The notes under the pieces: model-generated
Told to the model about the DNA's origin: nothing
Database searches by the model: none
What the model saw: only the letters and a program-made list of their open reading frames with translations
Made by a program: the position numbers and the translations under genes
In this document: piece by piece, positions 16,462-25,889 of the stretch
Layout of the letters: each line of letters begins with the position of its first letter
Position numbering within the stretch: the first letter of the stretch is position 1
Assembly (NCBI GenBank): GCA_963805405.1
Contig: CAWDUC010000018.1
Location: 80,542-144,541, forward strand
Length of the DNA: 64,000 nt
Source: JAEUMG01 sp963805405
Lineage (GTDB): Bacteria > Pseudomonadota > Alphaproteobacteria > Rhizobiales > Aestuariivirgaceae
Reading direction: 5' to 3'

Positions 16462-18543
16462 CTAGTTGTCGAGGAAGCTCCGGAGCTTACGCGAGCGGCT
16501 CGGATGCTTGAGCTTGCGCAAGGCCTTCGCCTCGATCTGGCGGATGCGTTCGCGCGTCACCGAGAACTGCTGGCCGACCTCTTCGAGCGTGTGATCGGTG
16601 TTCATGCCGATGCCGAAGCGCATGCGCAGGACACGCTCTTCGCGCGGCGTCAGCGAGGCGAGCACGCGCGTCGTGGTCTCGCGCAGGTTCGCCTGGATCG
16701 CCGCATCGATGGGCAGGATCGCGTTCTTGTCCTCGATGAAATCGCCGAGATGCAAATCCTCTTCATCGCCGACCGGCGTTTCAAGCGAGATCGGCTCCTT
16801 GGCGATCTTCATCACCTTGCGCACTTTTTCGAGCGGCATGGAGAGCTTCTCGGCGAGTTCTTCCGGCGTCGGCTCGCGGCCGATCTCGTGCATCATCTGG
16901 CGCGACGAGCGCACGATCTTGTTGATCGTCTCGATCATGTGCACGGGGATGCGGATGGTGCGCGCCTGGTCGGCGATCGAACGGGTGATCGCCTGCCTGA
17001 TCCACCATGTCGCGTAGGTCGAAAACTTGTAGCCGCGGCGATATTCGAACTTATCGACGGCCTTCATCAGGCCGATATTGCCTTCCTGGATGAGGTCCAG
17101 GAACTGCAGGCCGCGATTGGTGTATTTCTTGGCGATCGAGATCACGAGGCGGAGATTGGCCTCGACCATTTCCTTCTTGGCTTGCCGTGCTTCGCGCTCG
17201 CCCTTCTGCACCATGGCGACGATGCGGCGATATTCCGGAATCTGAAGCCCGGTGAGCGAGGCGAGTTCGTGGATCTCGTCACGGATCACCTTGATCGAAT
17301 CGCGCTCGTCATTGGCAAACTTCTTCCAGCCGTACTTCGCAAGACGCGCGACGCGGCGCAGCCATTCTTGGTTCAGTTCCTCGCCCTGATACTCTTTCAG
17401 GAATACTTCGCGCGGAATCTTGTAGGTTTCGGCGAGCCGCATAAGCCGGCCTTCAAGCGAGTTGAGCCGCTTGTTGATGTCATAAAGTTGCTCGACCAGT
17501 GCCTCGATGCGCGCATTGTTGAGCGACAGCGACTTCACGTCGGTGATGATTTCATCACGCAATTTCTTGTAGCGCCGCTCCTGCGAGGGCGAGAGCGCGG
17601 TCTTGTCGCCGACTTCCTGGTCCTGAAGCTTGCGCAACGATTTGTAGGTCTTGGCGATGCGGTCGAAGGTCTCGAGCACTTTCGGCTTGAGCTCGGCTTC
17701 CATCGCCGAGAGCGAAACGCCGGGATCGTCACCCTCGTCGTCGTCTTCTTCCTCGACCTGCGGCTTGTCGAAATCTTCAGGCGAGAGAACGTCGCCATAC
17801 TCATCATCGCCAGGCCGGCGCACCGGCGGCCGGCGCTCTTCGCGGCGCGGCTCGATCTTGCGGCATTCAGGCTTCTTGGGCTCGGTGAGCACCGACATCG
17901 GCGGCGCCGACGCAGCCGACTTGGCTTCGGGGCCCGCATAGGTCGCTTCGAGGTCGATGATGTCGCGCAGCAGGATCTTGGCTTCGTTAAGTTCGTCGCG
18001 CCAGATGATGATCGCCTGGAAAGTCAGCGGGCTTTCGCACAAGCCCTGGATCATCGCTTCGCGGCCAGCCTCGATGCGCTTGGCAATGGCGATTTCGCCC
18101 TCGCGCGACAAAAGCTCGACCTGGCCCATTTCGCGCAAGTACATGCGCACCGGATCGTCGGTACGATCCGACGGTGCCTTCTCGGCCTCGACCTTGATGA
18201 CCGCGGTCTCGGTGCTCTCGACCACTTCCTCGGTCTTAGTCGTGGTCTCGGTCTCTTCCTCGCTCTCGACGACGGTGATGCCCATATCGGCGAGCATCGC
18301 GTAGATGTCCTCGATCTGGTCGGAGGTGACTTCTTCCGACGGCATCACGGCATTGAGCTCGTCCAAGGTCACATAGCCGCGCGCCTTCGCCTGCTTAATC
18401 ATCCGCTTTACGGCGGCATCGGAAAGATCAAGGACGGGCAAGTCCTGGCCGTCTGCCGGGGTCTCGGGCGCGTCCTGCTCTTCGGCGGCGTCCTGGGCCT
18501 GCGGTTCGTCCGACTGCGGTTCGCGCATTTGGGCTCGTGCCAT
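16462..18543 (-). CDS. rpoD: RNA polymerase primary sigma factor RpoD
   Basis: The housekeeping sigma-70, 693 residues. Acidic N-terminal region 1.1 (LDLSDAAVKRMIKQAKARGYVTLDELNAVMP), then the long non-conserved region typical of alphaproteobacteria with acidic stretches, region 1.2 to 2.4 (DPVRMYLREMGQVELLSREGE, later FLDLIQEGNIGLMKAVDKFEYRRGYKFSTYATWWIRQAI), region 3 and region 4.2 (VTRERIRQIEAKALRKLKHPSRSRKLRSFLD). Start at ATG 18543, preceded by GGAACGAG; the 18582 ATG is too early. It is downstream of dnaG, the usual order in the class. Confidence 0.98.
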   Translation of the reverse strand: MARAQMREPQSDEPQAQDAAEEQDAPETPADGQDLPVLDLSDAAVKRMIKQAKARGYVTLDELNAVMPSEEVTSDQIEDIYAMLADMGITVVESEEETETTTKTEEVVESTETAVIKVEAEKAPSDRTDDPVRMYLREMGQVELLSREGEIAIAKRIEAGREAMIQGLCESPLTFQAIIIWRDELNEAKILLRDIIDLEATYAGPEAKSAASAPPMSVLTEPKKPECRKIEPRREERRPPVRRPGDDEYGDVLSPEDFDKPQVEEEDDDEGDDPGVSLSAMEAELKPKVLETFDRIAKTYKSLRKLQDQEVGDKTALSPSQERRYKKLRDEIITDVKSLSLNNARIEALVEQLYDINKRLNSLEGRLMRLAETYKIPREVFLKEYQGEELNQEWLRRVARLAKYGWKKFANDERDSIKVIRDEIHELASLTGLQIPEYRRIVAMVQKGEREARQAKKEMVEANLRLVISIAKKYTNRGLQFLDLIQEGNIGLMKAVDKFEYRRGYKFSTYATWWIRQAITRSIADQARTIRIPVHMIETINKIVRSSRQMMHEIGREPTPEELAEKLSMPLEKVRKVMKIAKEPISLETPVGDEEDLHLGDFIEDKNAILPIDAAIQANLRETTTRVLASLTPREERVLRMRFGIGMNTDHTLEEVGQQFSVTRERIRQIEAKALRKLKHPSRSRKLRSFLDN

Positions 18544-18637
18544 CAAACTCGTTCCTTTTTCTTCTCGCGGCCTCCGCATCACCCAGCCTGCATGGGCGAA
18601 TCGGGGGTCATCCCTGCCGCAGCTAAACTCCCGGCGC

Positions 18638-18652
18638 TTAACCCGCCGTTAA
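18638..18652. promoter_or_regulatory. candidate CtrA box upstream of rpoD
   Basis: A perfect TTAA-N7-TTAA arrangement (TTAA, CCCGCCG, TTAA) in the 126-base gap between dnaG and rpoD, about 95 bases upstream of the rpoD start. This is the consensus half-site spacing of the alphaproteobacterial cell-cycle regulator CtrA. Presence of a site does not show binding. Its position would suit promoter control of rpoD. Confidence 0.45.
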
Positions 18653-18669
18653 ACATAAAAATCTACCGC

Positions 18670-20640
18670 TCAGGAAACCGGATCGACCGCCCGACCCGAT
18701 GCCGCACCGAAGCCCTCGATCTGGGCTTCCGCACCCGCATGGGCGTGGAGCTCTTCACGGATTTCATTAAGCCGGGCTAGGTTCTCCTCGCTCGGATCGT
18801 CCGCCCACGCGGATTCAGCCGCCTTGAGCTCGCGTTCCAAGGTAACGCATTTCCTGTGCAGGGCGATGATCTGTCGCAGTCCTGTCCGGGCGTCCGCAGA
18901 CGCTGCACCGGGCCCAAGGAACCACTCATTCAGACGCATCGCCTGGTTTTCGAGGCGGTCCAACATGGACTCATGGCCCCGGTCACGCAAATGGCCCCGC
19001 AAGGCTGGCCCGTCAAGGCCCTCCTGCGAGGCAGCGATATCTAGAATTTCCCGCCGGAGCGAGTCAAGCGCGCGCGAGGCGAACTCCACCTCGGTAAAAT
19101 CGTCGAAAAAATCGTCCAGAATGTCGGGGTGATTGACGATGCCATGGATGATCAGGCGTTCCCGGCGCTCGTGATCGGCCTTCCGGCCTTGGCCAGGCTG
19201 GGCAAGCGCCGAGCCTTTGAGGCTTTCGCCCGGCCGCGAAACGAAATCATGCGCCATCGGCCGGCTGCCCGGGCGCCGGCGGGCATGGGTAACGGGCCGC
19301 GCAACGGCCCGCGCCGGCCGCCCGCCCGGCGTGAAGCTGCGGACTTGCGCGCCAGCCGGAGCCAGTTGCTGGGTGAGGCGGCGCCTGAAGTCCTCGGCAT
19401 AATATTTCCGCACCGTGTCATCGCCGATCTGCGCGACAAGCGAGGAGAGCCTGGTTTCGAGCAGCGCGCGGCCGTCCGGGGTGTCGATCCGGTTTTGGCC
19501 GAATTCACGCGCCCATAGCAGATCGGCCAGGGGCCGCGACCGGGCCACCGCCTCGCGAACCGCCTCGGCGCCTTCGCTCTTCAAAAGATCGTCCGGGTCC
19601 TGGCCTTCCGGCAGAAGTACGAAGGCGAGCGAGTGACCAGGGGCAAGCATCGGGAGCGCAAGATCCATCGCCCGGTGTGCGGCCTTGACCCCTGCTTCAT
19701 CGCCATCGAAGCACAGCAGTGGCTCGGGCGCGGTCCGCCACAACAGCCCAAGCTGGTCGGCGGTCAAAGCGGTTCCGAGTGGCGCGACGCAGTGTCGAAG
19801 CCCGGCGCGATGCATGGCGATCACGTCCATGTAGCCTTCGACCGCGATGATCTGCCCGGCCTCGTGCGCGGGACCGCGCGCCTTGTCCATGTTGTAGAGC
19901 ATCCGGCCCTTGTGGAAGAGCGGCGTCTCCGGCGAATTCAGATATTTGGCGAGGGCATCCTTGGAGAGCGCCCGGCCGCCAAAGGCAACGACGCGACCGC
20001 GTCCGTCGCGAATGGGAAAGACGATGCGGTCGCGGAAGCGGTCATAGGCAACGGGAATGTCATCGCCGGTAATAACGAGGCCAGCATCGGCCATCTGCTC
20101 GAGCGTCACGTTCTTGGCGGCGAGATGGCTCCGCAGGGCCGACCTGTCGTCGGGCGCATAGCCGATGCGGAATTCGCGCTGGACCGCGCCGGGAAGCCCT
20201 CGATCCGAAAGATAGCCGCGCGCCCGCGCGCCCCGCGCTGCCTGAAGCTCGCCTTCGAAAAAGGCGGTCGCCATTTCCATGACGTCGTAAAGCGAGGACC
20301 GCTGCTTCTCGCGCGCCTCGTCTTCAGGCGTGGAAGTCGGCATCGGCAGTCCGGCCTCGGCAGCGAGACGCTCGACCGCTTCGGGAAAATTCAAACCGTC
20401 CTTTTCGACGAGGAAGGTGAAGATGTCGCCCGACGCCTTGCAACCGAAGCAGTGGTAGCGGCCCTTGCGGTCTTCCACATGGAAGGACGCCGTCTTCTCA
20501 TTATGAAACGGGCAGCAACCCCACAGATCCCCGCGCCCGGGATTGGATTTGCGGCGGTCCCAGGCGACGCGGCGACCGACCACGGACGAGATCGACACGC
20601 GCGCGCGAATCTCATCCAGAAATGTCGGCGAGAATTTCAT
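18670..20640 (-). CDS. dnaG: DNA primase DnaG
   Basis: A 656-residue bacterial primase that makes RNA primers at the replication fork with DnaB. The zinc-binding domain near the N-terminus has Cys43-Pro-Phe-His46 and Cys64-Phe-Gly-Cys67. The catalytic core follows with RFRDRIVFPIRDGRGRVVAFGGR, and the TOPRIM subdomain with IIAVEGYMDVIAMHRAG and CFDGDEAGVKAA supplies the acidic metal ligands. The C-terminal ~200 residues form the helicase-interaction domain. ATG at 20640 starts at the standard position relative to the zinc domain. It is upstream of rpoD on the same strand. Confidence 0.98.
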   Translation of the reverse strand: MKFSPTFLDEIRARVSISSVVGRRVAWDRRKSNPGRGDLWGCCPFHNEKTASFHVEDRKGRYHCFGCKASGDIFTFLVEKDGLNFPEAVERLAAEAGLPMPTSTPEDEAREKQRSSLYDVMEMATAFFEGELQAARGARARGYLSDRGLPGAVQREFRIGYAPDDRSALRSHLAAKNVTLEQMADAGLVITGDDIPVAYDRFRDRIVFPIRDGRGRVVAFGGRALSKDALAKYLNSPETPLFHKGRMLYNMDKARGPAHEAGQIIAVEGYMDVIAMHRAGLRHCVAPLGTALTADQLGLLWRTAPEPLLCFDGDEAGVKAAHRAMDLALPMLAPGHSLAFVLLPEGQDPDDLLKSEGAEAVREAVARSRPLADLLWAREFGQNRIDTPDGRALLETRLSSLVAQIGDDTVRKYYAEDFRRRLTQQLAPAGAQVRSFTPGGRPARAVARPVTHARRRPGSRPMAHDFVSRPGESLKGSALAQPGQGRKADHERRERLIIHGIVNHPDILDDFFDDFTEVEFASRALDSLRREILDIAASQEGLDGPALRGHLRDRGHESMLDRLENQAMRLNEWFLGPGAASADARTGLRQIIALHRKCVTLERELKAAESAWADDPSEENLARLNEIREELHAHAGAEAQIEGFGAASGRAVDPVS

Positions 20641-20766
20641 TCAAGTTCTATGGACCTTCGCCGCGAGTAAGGCAAATCAGCCAGCAATTCAACAAACAGG
20701 GTATCTACAGGTTTCTCGTGGACAAAAAAAGAACGAGCGCCTTCTGAACCGGCGGGGAGAGGGCAT

Positions 20767-20797
20767 AAAAAAACAGGCGCCCCAGAGGGGGCGCCCG
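20767..20797 (-). terminator. intrinsic terminator of phoX-like gene
   Basis: A perfect 8-bp GC stem (GGCGCCCC / GGGGCGCC, 4-base loop) followed on the minus strand by seven T residues. It lies 20 bases beyond the phosphatase stop codon. Textbook rho-independent form, with dnaG starting downstream on the same strand. Confidence 0.9.
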
Positions 20798-20816
20798 CCG
20801 GAATATCGCAGCGATC

Positions 20817-22472
20817 TTATTGGCCAGCCGTCTTCATCATTGCTGGCTTCTTCATCAATTCCCACGTCGTGTTGTCGCCGTGCTGCTGGGTATAAAAGAC
20901 CCGCCAGCCGCCCTCGAACGGCGTCGGCATCTTGACGCCCAGCAGGCCCTCGACGCTGGCATCGCCGTCGGAGACATGGATGCCAGTGATCTCGTTGTCG
21001 CCCTCATTCTGGTAGTCCGTATCTTCGAGCCCGCTCAGGCCAGCATCGATGGTCGCGGAAGTATCGCGGCCTTCGGCAAGGAAGCGTACCGGCATGGCGT
21101 CGGGCTTGGAATAATCGGCGGTGAGGTCGATCACATAGCCCGAATCGAGCGCATTGCGCTGACCATGCAGCTTGTCGCCGGCATCTTCGGTGAACAGACC
21201 TTCATCCGCCGACCAGAATGCCATGTTGTCGAGCCCGGTGACCGCCGGGGAACCGCGAAACACCATGACGATCTCGCCTTCGGAAGCATCAGGCGCAGCC
21301 TGCTTGAGCTTCAGCACCGCGCCAAAGCCGCCATATTCGGCACCGGCTTCGGTCTTGGCATTGGTATCGCCGGTCTCGGTGAATACAAACTCGGTAAAGT
21401 TTGTGCCGGGCCGAAACATGCCATTTTCCGGACGCTTCAGCGGGCTGGCGCCCTTCGCCTTGGCGATCGCATTGGCCGCGAACGGCTTGATGCCATCGGT
21501 GTCCGTATCGTGCACCAACACCCACTTGGTCTTGAGCGTCGTGCCGTAAGTGTGAAGATCCTTCATGCCTTGCGACAGGATGTCGGCGTCGGCCTCGCCG
21601 TCATGGAAGGTGATCGGCTGGCCGGTGGAATCCATGATCTGGAGAGCCTCAAGCTTGCCGCCCTTGCTGAGATCGCTCTTGTCCTTCGGCGTAAGCCGAT
21701 AGACGAAGCTGTTCGGCTGCTTGGCATTCTTGTTGACGGTGCCCTTCTTGTCGTCTTCGTCCTCGACAAGCCAGATCGCACCATTGGGATCGACCTGCAC
21801 GCCTTCATAGGAGCCGTTACCGGAAACGCCGGTCAGGTTGTCGACTTTGGACGGGAAATCGATGGTCGCCTGCCAGAGGCCGCCCTTGTCGCCTTCCTCG
21901 CTGGTCAGCATGAGGCGGTTGGCGAAGGGGTTCCATGCGCTGCCGTCGATGAACGGCACCGGCCAGCCGTCGGTCACGTCATCAGCCATGAGCGTCACGC
22001 GATGTGCGACATCGGCATCGAGGTTGATCCGGGTCAGGGATCCTTGCGGCTTTCCGTCCTCGGCATTGGCGCCATATTCATGGCCCTGGAAAAGGAAGTG
22101 CGTGCCGTAATTGTAATTCTGGTCGGGACCGTGCTGGCCTTCGAGGACCAGATAGGTGTTCTTGTCGGGCTCGGTCTTGGTCGCTTCGACCTTGTTGTCC
22201 TTCGCCTGAATTGAATTGGCGGCAGGCAGCATCGGCCCGTCGGATGCGTAGCCGTAATGGGTCAGGATAGCGGTCGGGTTCTCCAGCGGCATTGCGCCTT
22301 GAGCGGCAATGATCTGAATCAATTCCGGGGAAAGGGCGCTCGGCATCGCCATGCCTTCGACTCTGGGCATGCCGGCCGGCACCGTGGTGAGCTTGACACT
22401 GTCGGCTAGAACGGAGCTTGGAATGAGCGCCGTCGCGGCGCCCAGCACGAGGAGAAATGAGCGTGGGTTCAT
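20817..22472 (-). CDS. PhoX-type alkaline phosphatase (DUF839)
   Basis: A 551-residue exported protein. A Sec-type signal peptide (MNPRSFLLVLGAATALIPSSVLA) precedes a beta-propeller domain with the DUF839/PhoX features LVLEGQHGPDQNYNYGTHFLFQGHE, LTRINLDADVAHRV, DGSAWNPFANRLMLTSEE, GSYEGVQVDPNGAIWLVEDE and the late GFGAVLKLKQ and LDNMAFW stretches. Known PhoX enzymes are calcium/iron phosphatases released under phosphate limitation, but many relatives are uncharacterised and most PhoX carry Tat signals, which this lacks. I see no convincing Pho box upstream. A terminator follows. Confidence 0.8.
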   Translation of the reverse strand: MNPRSFLLVLGAATALIPSSVLADSVKLTTVPAGMPRVEGMAMPSALSPELIQIIAAQGAMPLENPTAILTHYGYASDGPMLPAANSIQAKDNKVEATKTEPDKNTYLVLEGQHGPDQNYNYGTHFLFQGHEYGANAEDGKPQGSLTRINLDADVAHRVTLMADDVTDGWPVPFIDGSAWNPFANRLMLTSEEGDKGGLWQATIDFPSKVDNLTGVSGNGSYEGVQVDPNGAIWLVEDEDDKKGTVNKNAKQPNSFVYRLTPKDKSDLSKGGKLEALQIMDSTGQPITFHDGEADADILSQGMKDLHTYGTTLKTKWVLVHDTDTDGIKPFAANAIAKAKGASPLKRPENGMFRPGTNFTEFVFTETGDTNAKTEAGAEYGGFGAVLKLKQAAPDASEGEIVMVFRGSPAVTGLDNMAFWSADEGLFTEDAGDKLHGQRNALDSGYVIDLTADYSKPDAMPVRFLAEGRDTSATIDAGLSGLEDTDYQNEGDNEITGIHVSDGDASVEGLLGVKMPTPFEGGWRVFYTQQHGDNTTWELMKKPAMMKTAGQ

Positions 22473-22638
22473 GGCTGTTGTCCTGAATGACTCTAAACAA
22501 GGACAGGGTTAGCCAGCTCGTGTGACGATCGCGTTGCAATGAAGACCCTCCGACGCCGTCATGCGTTTTTCACATTGGGCCGCCCGGCATGTCACATTGC
22601 CCAGGAGATGGATTGGCCGATAGTCTCGGCGAATTCGC

Positions 22639-23527
22639 ATGCCGCTCAATCCCAAATCCAGACCACTTTGGCTCTTAGCCGCCCCGGTCATATTCCTTAT
22701 CCTTTGGTCGGGCGGATTCAGCATCGCGAAATTCGGCGTTGCGCATGCCGAGCCCTTGACCTTCCTCGCCTTGCGCTATGCGATCGTGATCGCAATCCTG
22801 CTTCCCGTTTATGCGGTTCTGCGGCCGCCTCTCCCGCCGACGCCCGCCGCCTGGATCAATGTGGCGATCGTCGGCTTCCTCATCCAGACCGTCTATTTCG
22901 GCTTGTGCTACATCGCCTTCAAAGCCGGCGTCTCGGCCGGCGGCGTGGCAATCATCGTCTGCCTGCAGCCGATCCTTGTCGGCTTGATAGCCCCGCATTT
23001 TGCGGGCGAGCGCGTTGGCTTGCGGCGCTGGATCGGGCTCATGCTCGGCCTTGGTGGTGCTGCGACTGTGATCCTTGCACGCTCGACGATCGCTGCAGAA
23101 GTCAGTTTTCGGGATCGTCTGCGCAATCGGCGCGCTTGCCGGGATCACCGGTGGCACCTTATGGGAGAAGCGTTTCGGCATCTCCCTCCATCCGGTTGTC
23201 TCGAACCTGATCCAGTTCGCCGCTGGCCTCGTCACGACCTTGCCCTTCGCGCTGGCACTCGAAACGCTCAAGATCGACTGGACGAGAGATTTCATCGCCG
23301 CTCTTGCCTATCTCGTGATCGGCAACTCGCTCATCGCCATGACGCTTCTCATCGCCATGATCCGCGCCGGCGAAGTGTCGCGCGTCTCGGCCCTTTTCTA
23401 TCTGGTGCCGCCCTTGAGCGCGCTCATGGCCTGGCCACTGCTTGGCGAACACATGCCGCCCCTTGCCTGGGCCGGCATGGCATTGGCGGCGCTGGGTGTT
23501 TGGATTGCGAGCCGCATGCGGGCATGA
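22639..23527 (+). pseudogene. EamA/DMT permease gene with a one-base frameshift
   Basis: A permease of the drug/metabolite transporter family split between two frames. The first frame (MPLNPKSRPLWLLAAPVIFL to ARSTIAAE) holds the first five membrane segments, and the second frame (SVFGIVCAIGALAGITGGTLWEKRF to GVWIASRMRA) the other five. Homology runs straight across the break near 23101, where one extra G explains the shift. Both halves keep intact family character, so the lesion is recent or a sequencing error. The first frame left to itself runs on to 23532 as nonsense. Confidence 0.85.
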
Positions 23528-23562
23528 GATAGTCACCCATCATCCCAAAACAGGAGGTTTTG

Positions 23563-23982
23563 ATGAAAGCAGTCTACACAGCGCATGGAAGCGCCACCGG
23601 CGGCCGCGATGGGCAAGGCCGCACCGATGACGGCAAGGTCGACGTCAAATTGACCTTGCCGAAGGAAATGGGCGGGTCCGGCACCGGGACAAATCCCGAG
23701 CAGCTTTTCTCGGTCGGCTATTCAGCCTGCTACCTGGGCGCGCTTAAGCACGTCGCAGGCAAGGAGAAGATCAAGATTTCCGATGACGCCAAGGTCTCGG
23801 CCAATGTCGGCATCGGCGAGCGTGACGACAAGCAGGGCTTCGGCCTGGTCGTCGCTCTCGAAGTGAGCCTGCCCGGCGTCGACAAGGCAAAGGCCGAGGA
23901 ACTCGTCAAGATGGCCCATGTCGTGTGCCCCTATAGTCACTCGATCAAGGGCAATGTCGAGGTCACGACGAAGGTGGTTTGA
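23563..23982 (+). CDS. ohr: organic hydroperoxide resistance protein (Ohr)
   Basis: A 139-residue OsmC/Ohr-family thiol peroxidase that reduces organic and fatty-acid hydroperoxides using lipoylated protein donors. It shows the Ohr start YTAHGSATGGRDG, the first catalytic Cys in GYSACYLGAL and the second in VVCPYSHSIKGN. Length and both Cys fit Ohr rather than OsmC. ATG at 23563 has GGAGG in front of it. No linked OhrR-type MarR regulator is visible here. Confidence 0.93.
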   Translation: MKAVYTAHGSATGGRDGQGRTDDGKVDVKLTLPKEMGGSGTGTNPEQLFSVGYSACYLGALKHVAGKEKIKISDDAKVSANVGIGERDDKQGFGLVVALEVSLPGVDKAKAEELVKMAHVVCPYSHSIKGNVEVTTKVV

Positions 23983-23992
23983 CGATTTTGAG

Positions 23993-24023
23993 CTCCATGG
24001 CAGGGTCAGGCTCTGCCATGGAG
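23993..24023. terminator. stem-loop between convergent genes
   Basis: A perfect 11-bp stem (CTCCATGGCAG / CTGCCATGGAG, 9-base loop) between the ohr stop and the yqeY stop. There is no clear T-tract on either side, so I call it a probable bidirectional terminator by position and stem strength. Confidence 0.55.
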
Positions 24024-24035
24024 GACTGAGCAGAC

Positions 24036-24504
24036 CTACCCGCCCAACTGGCCTTTGACCGCAGCGCCGGCCTTGGCCATGTCCATCTGGCCGGCATATT
24101 TTGCCTTGAGCGCGGCCATGACCTTGCCCATATCCTTGACCGACTGGGCACCGGTTTCCTGGATGAGGGCTGCAACCACCGACTTCACCTCAGCGTCCGA
24201 AAGCTGCTTCGGCATGAAGCTCTGGATGATCTCGATCTCGGTGCTCTCCTGCTGGGCGAGTTCCGGGCGTCCGCCCTGCTGATACATCGCAACGCTTTCC
24301 TGGCGCTGCTTCACCATCTTGGCGAGAACCTCGACGATCTGTGCGTCGTTGACGCCCGAATTCAGGACCTGCGGTGCGGTTCTGGATGTCGCGGTCTTTG
24401 ATCGCCGAGTTGACAAGCCGAAGCGTCGAAACGCGGAGCTTGTCGCCGGCCTTCATCGCTGTCTTCAGCTCGTCCGATATCTTTGCGCGCAATCCATCGC
24501 TCAT
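24036..24504 (-). pseudogene. yqeY: GatB/YqeY family gene with a one-base frameshift
   Basis: A small helical GatB/YqeY protein. The first frame reads MSDGLRAKISDELKTAMKAGDKLRVSTLRLVNSAIKDRDIQ, the second GVNDAQIVEVLAKMVKQRQESVAMYQQGGRPELAQQE and onward to the Gly-rich end. Both parts match the family in order. They are joined by a shift at a run of three C at 24355-24357 (one extra base). YqeY-type proteins resemble the tRNA-binding tail of GatB; their role is not settled. In relatives this gene commonly lies near dnaG. Real decay or sequence error is unresolved. Confidence 0.85.
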
Positions 24505-24622
24505 GTTCAGAAACCTTGCCGAAAAAGGGGTGAAGCGCTGCCAATAGCCCCAAGGTCGTCCGCGCGCAACCTTGACGCCTTTGCGCTCGGCCCATATGTG
24601 TCCGCGGCCAAGGAGTCCCCCC

Positions 24623-25879
24623 ATGCCCAAGACGAAACCACCGGCCAACGCCGCCAGGTCCCGTGCCGCCAAGCCTGCGGCCTCCAAGGCCTTTTCCGAT
24701 TGGGAGGTTCCACGCACCACGGGCCTTCTGGTTCTGGCCGACGGAATGGTGATCGAGGGCCAGGGTTTTGGCGCCGAGGGCGAGGCGGTGGGCGAGGTTT
24801 GCTTCAACACGGCGATGACCGGCTACCAGGAAATCCTCACCGATCCTTCCTATGCCGGCCAGATCATCACCTTCACCTTCCCGCATATCGGCAATGTCGG
24901 CACCAATGAGGACGACATCGAAACCGTGAACCTCGCCGCCGCCTCCGGCGTCCGCGGCTGCATCGTCCGGGCACCGGTGACCGAGCCTGCCAATTACCGC
25001 TCGCACCGCCATCTCGATCAGTGGCTGAAAGCGCGTGGCATCGTCGGTCTCGCCGGCATCGATACCCGCGCGCTCACCAATCTCATCCGCGACAAGGGCA
25101 TGCCGAACGGCGTCATCGCGCATAATGCCAAGGGCAAGTTCGATCTCGCCAAGCTCAAGGCGATGGCGCGCGACTGGCCGGGGCTACTCGGCATGGACCT
25201 CGCCAAGGACGTGTCGCTGACCCAGCGCATGGGCTGGGACGAGAAAACCTGGGACTGGGCGGAAGGCTATCAGCGCCAGGCCAAGCCTGCCTGGAAGGTC
25301 GTCGCCATCGATTACGGCCTGAAGCGTAATATCCTGCGCTGCCTTTCAAGCGCCGGCTGCGATGTCACGGTCCTGCCGGCGACCGCCAGCGCTCAGGATG
25401 TGCTGGCGCTCAAGCCCGACGGCGTGTTCCTTTCCAACGGCCCCGGCGATCCCGCGGCGACCGGCGAATATGCGGTGCCGGAGATCAGGCGCCTTGTCGA
25501 TTCCGGAACGCCGGTCTTCGGCATCTGCCTTGGCCATCAGATGCTGGCGCTGGCGCTAGGTGCGAAGACGCTCAAGATGCATCAGGGCCATCACGGCGCC
25601 AATCATCCGGTGAAGGACTTCACCACCGGCAAGGTCGAGATCGTTTCGATGAATCACGGCTTCGCGGTCGATCGCGAAAGCCTGCCCAAGGGCATCGTCG
25701 AAACCCATGTTTCGTTGTTCGACGGCTCGAATTGCGGACTTGCGCTTGAAGGCCGGCCAGTCTTCTCCGTGCAGTATCATCCCGAAGCTTCGCCCGGCCC
25801 GATGGACAGCCACTATCTTTTCGCCCGCTTCGTCGAGGCGATGGAGACGACTAAGAAGAAGGCGAAGTCCGCGCGGTAA
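24623..25879 (+). CDS. carA: carbamoyl-phosphate synthase small subunit
   Basis: A 418-residue glutamine-hydrolysing subunit of carbamoyl-phosphate synthase, which delivers ammonia to CarB for arginine and pyrimidine synthesis. The N-terminal domain has the conserved FNTAMTGYQEILTDPSYAGQIITFTFPHIGN and the C-terminal class I amidotransferase domain has the nucleophile in FGICLGHQM, plus VSMNHGFAVD and the catalytic His-Glu in VQYHPEASPGP. ATG at 24623 follows GGAG. The Ala/Lys-rich leader of about 25 residues is typical of alphaproteobacterial CarA. carB is about 8 kb further along. Confidence 0.97.
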   Translation: MPKTKPPANAARSRAAKPAASKAFSDWEVPRTTGLLVLADGMVIEGQGFGAEGEAVGEVCFNTAMTGYQEILTDPSYAGQIITFTFPHIGNVGTNEDDIETVNLAAASGVRGCIVRAPVTEPANYRSHRHLDQWLKARGIVGLAGIDTRALTNLIRDKGMPNGVIAHNAKGKFDLAKLKAMARDWPGLLGMDLAKDVSLTQRMGWDEKTWDWAEGYQRQAKPAWKVVAIDYGLKRNILRCLSSAGCDVTVLPATASAQDVLALKPDGVFLSNGPGDPAATGEYAVPEIRRLVDSGTPVFGICLGHQMLALALGAKTLKMHQGHHGANHPVKDFTTGKVEIVSMNHGFAVDRESLPKGIVETHVSLFDGSNCGLALEGRPVFSVQYHPEASPGPMDSHYLFARFVEAMETTKKKAKSAR

Positions 25880-25889
25880 GGCGTGGCCG

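Noticed and set aside
16504..18780. A 758-codon plus-strand reading frame opposite rpoD.
   Set aside because: It is the antisense shadow of rpoD, with Asp/Leu/Arg-rich composition reflecting reverse-strand codon positions. It has no start site or family match.
20820..22214. A 464-codon plus-strand frame opposite the phosphatase gene.
   Set aside because: Mirror of a strongly recognised coding frame on the other strand.
22473..22638. A Pho box upstream of the phoX-like gene.
   Set aside because: I found no pair of CTGTCAT-like repeats with correct spacing; only loose TGACAT fragments.
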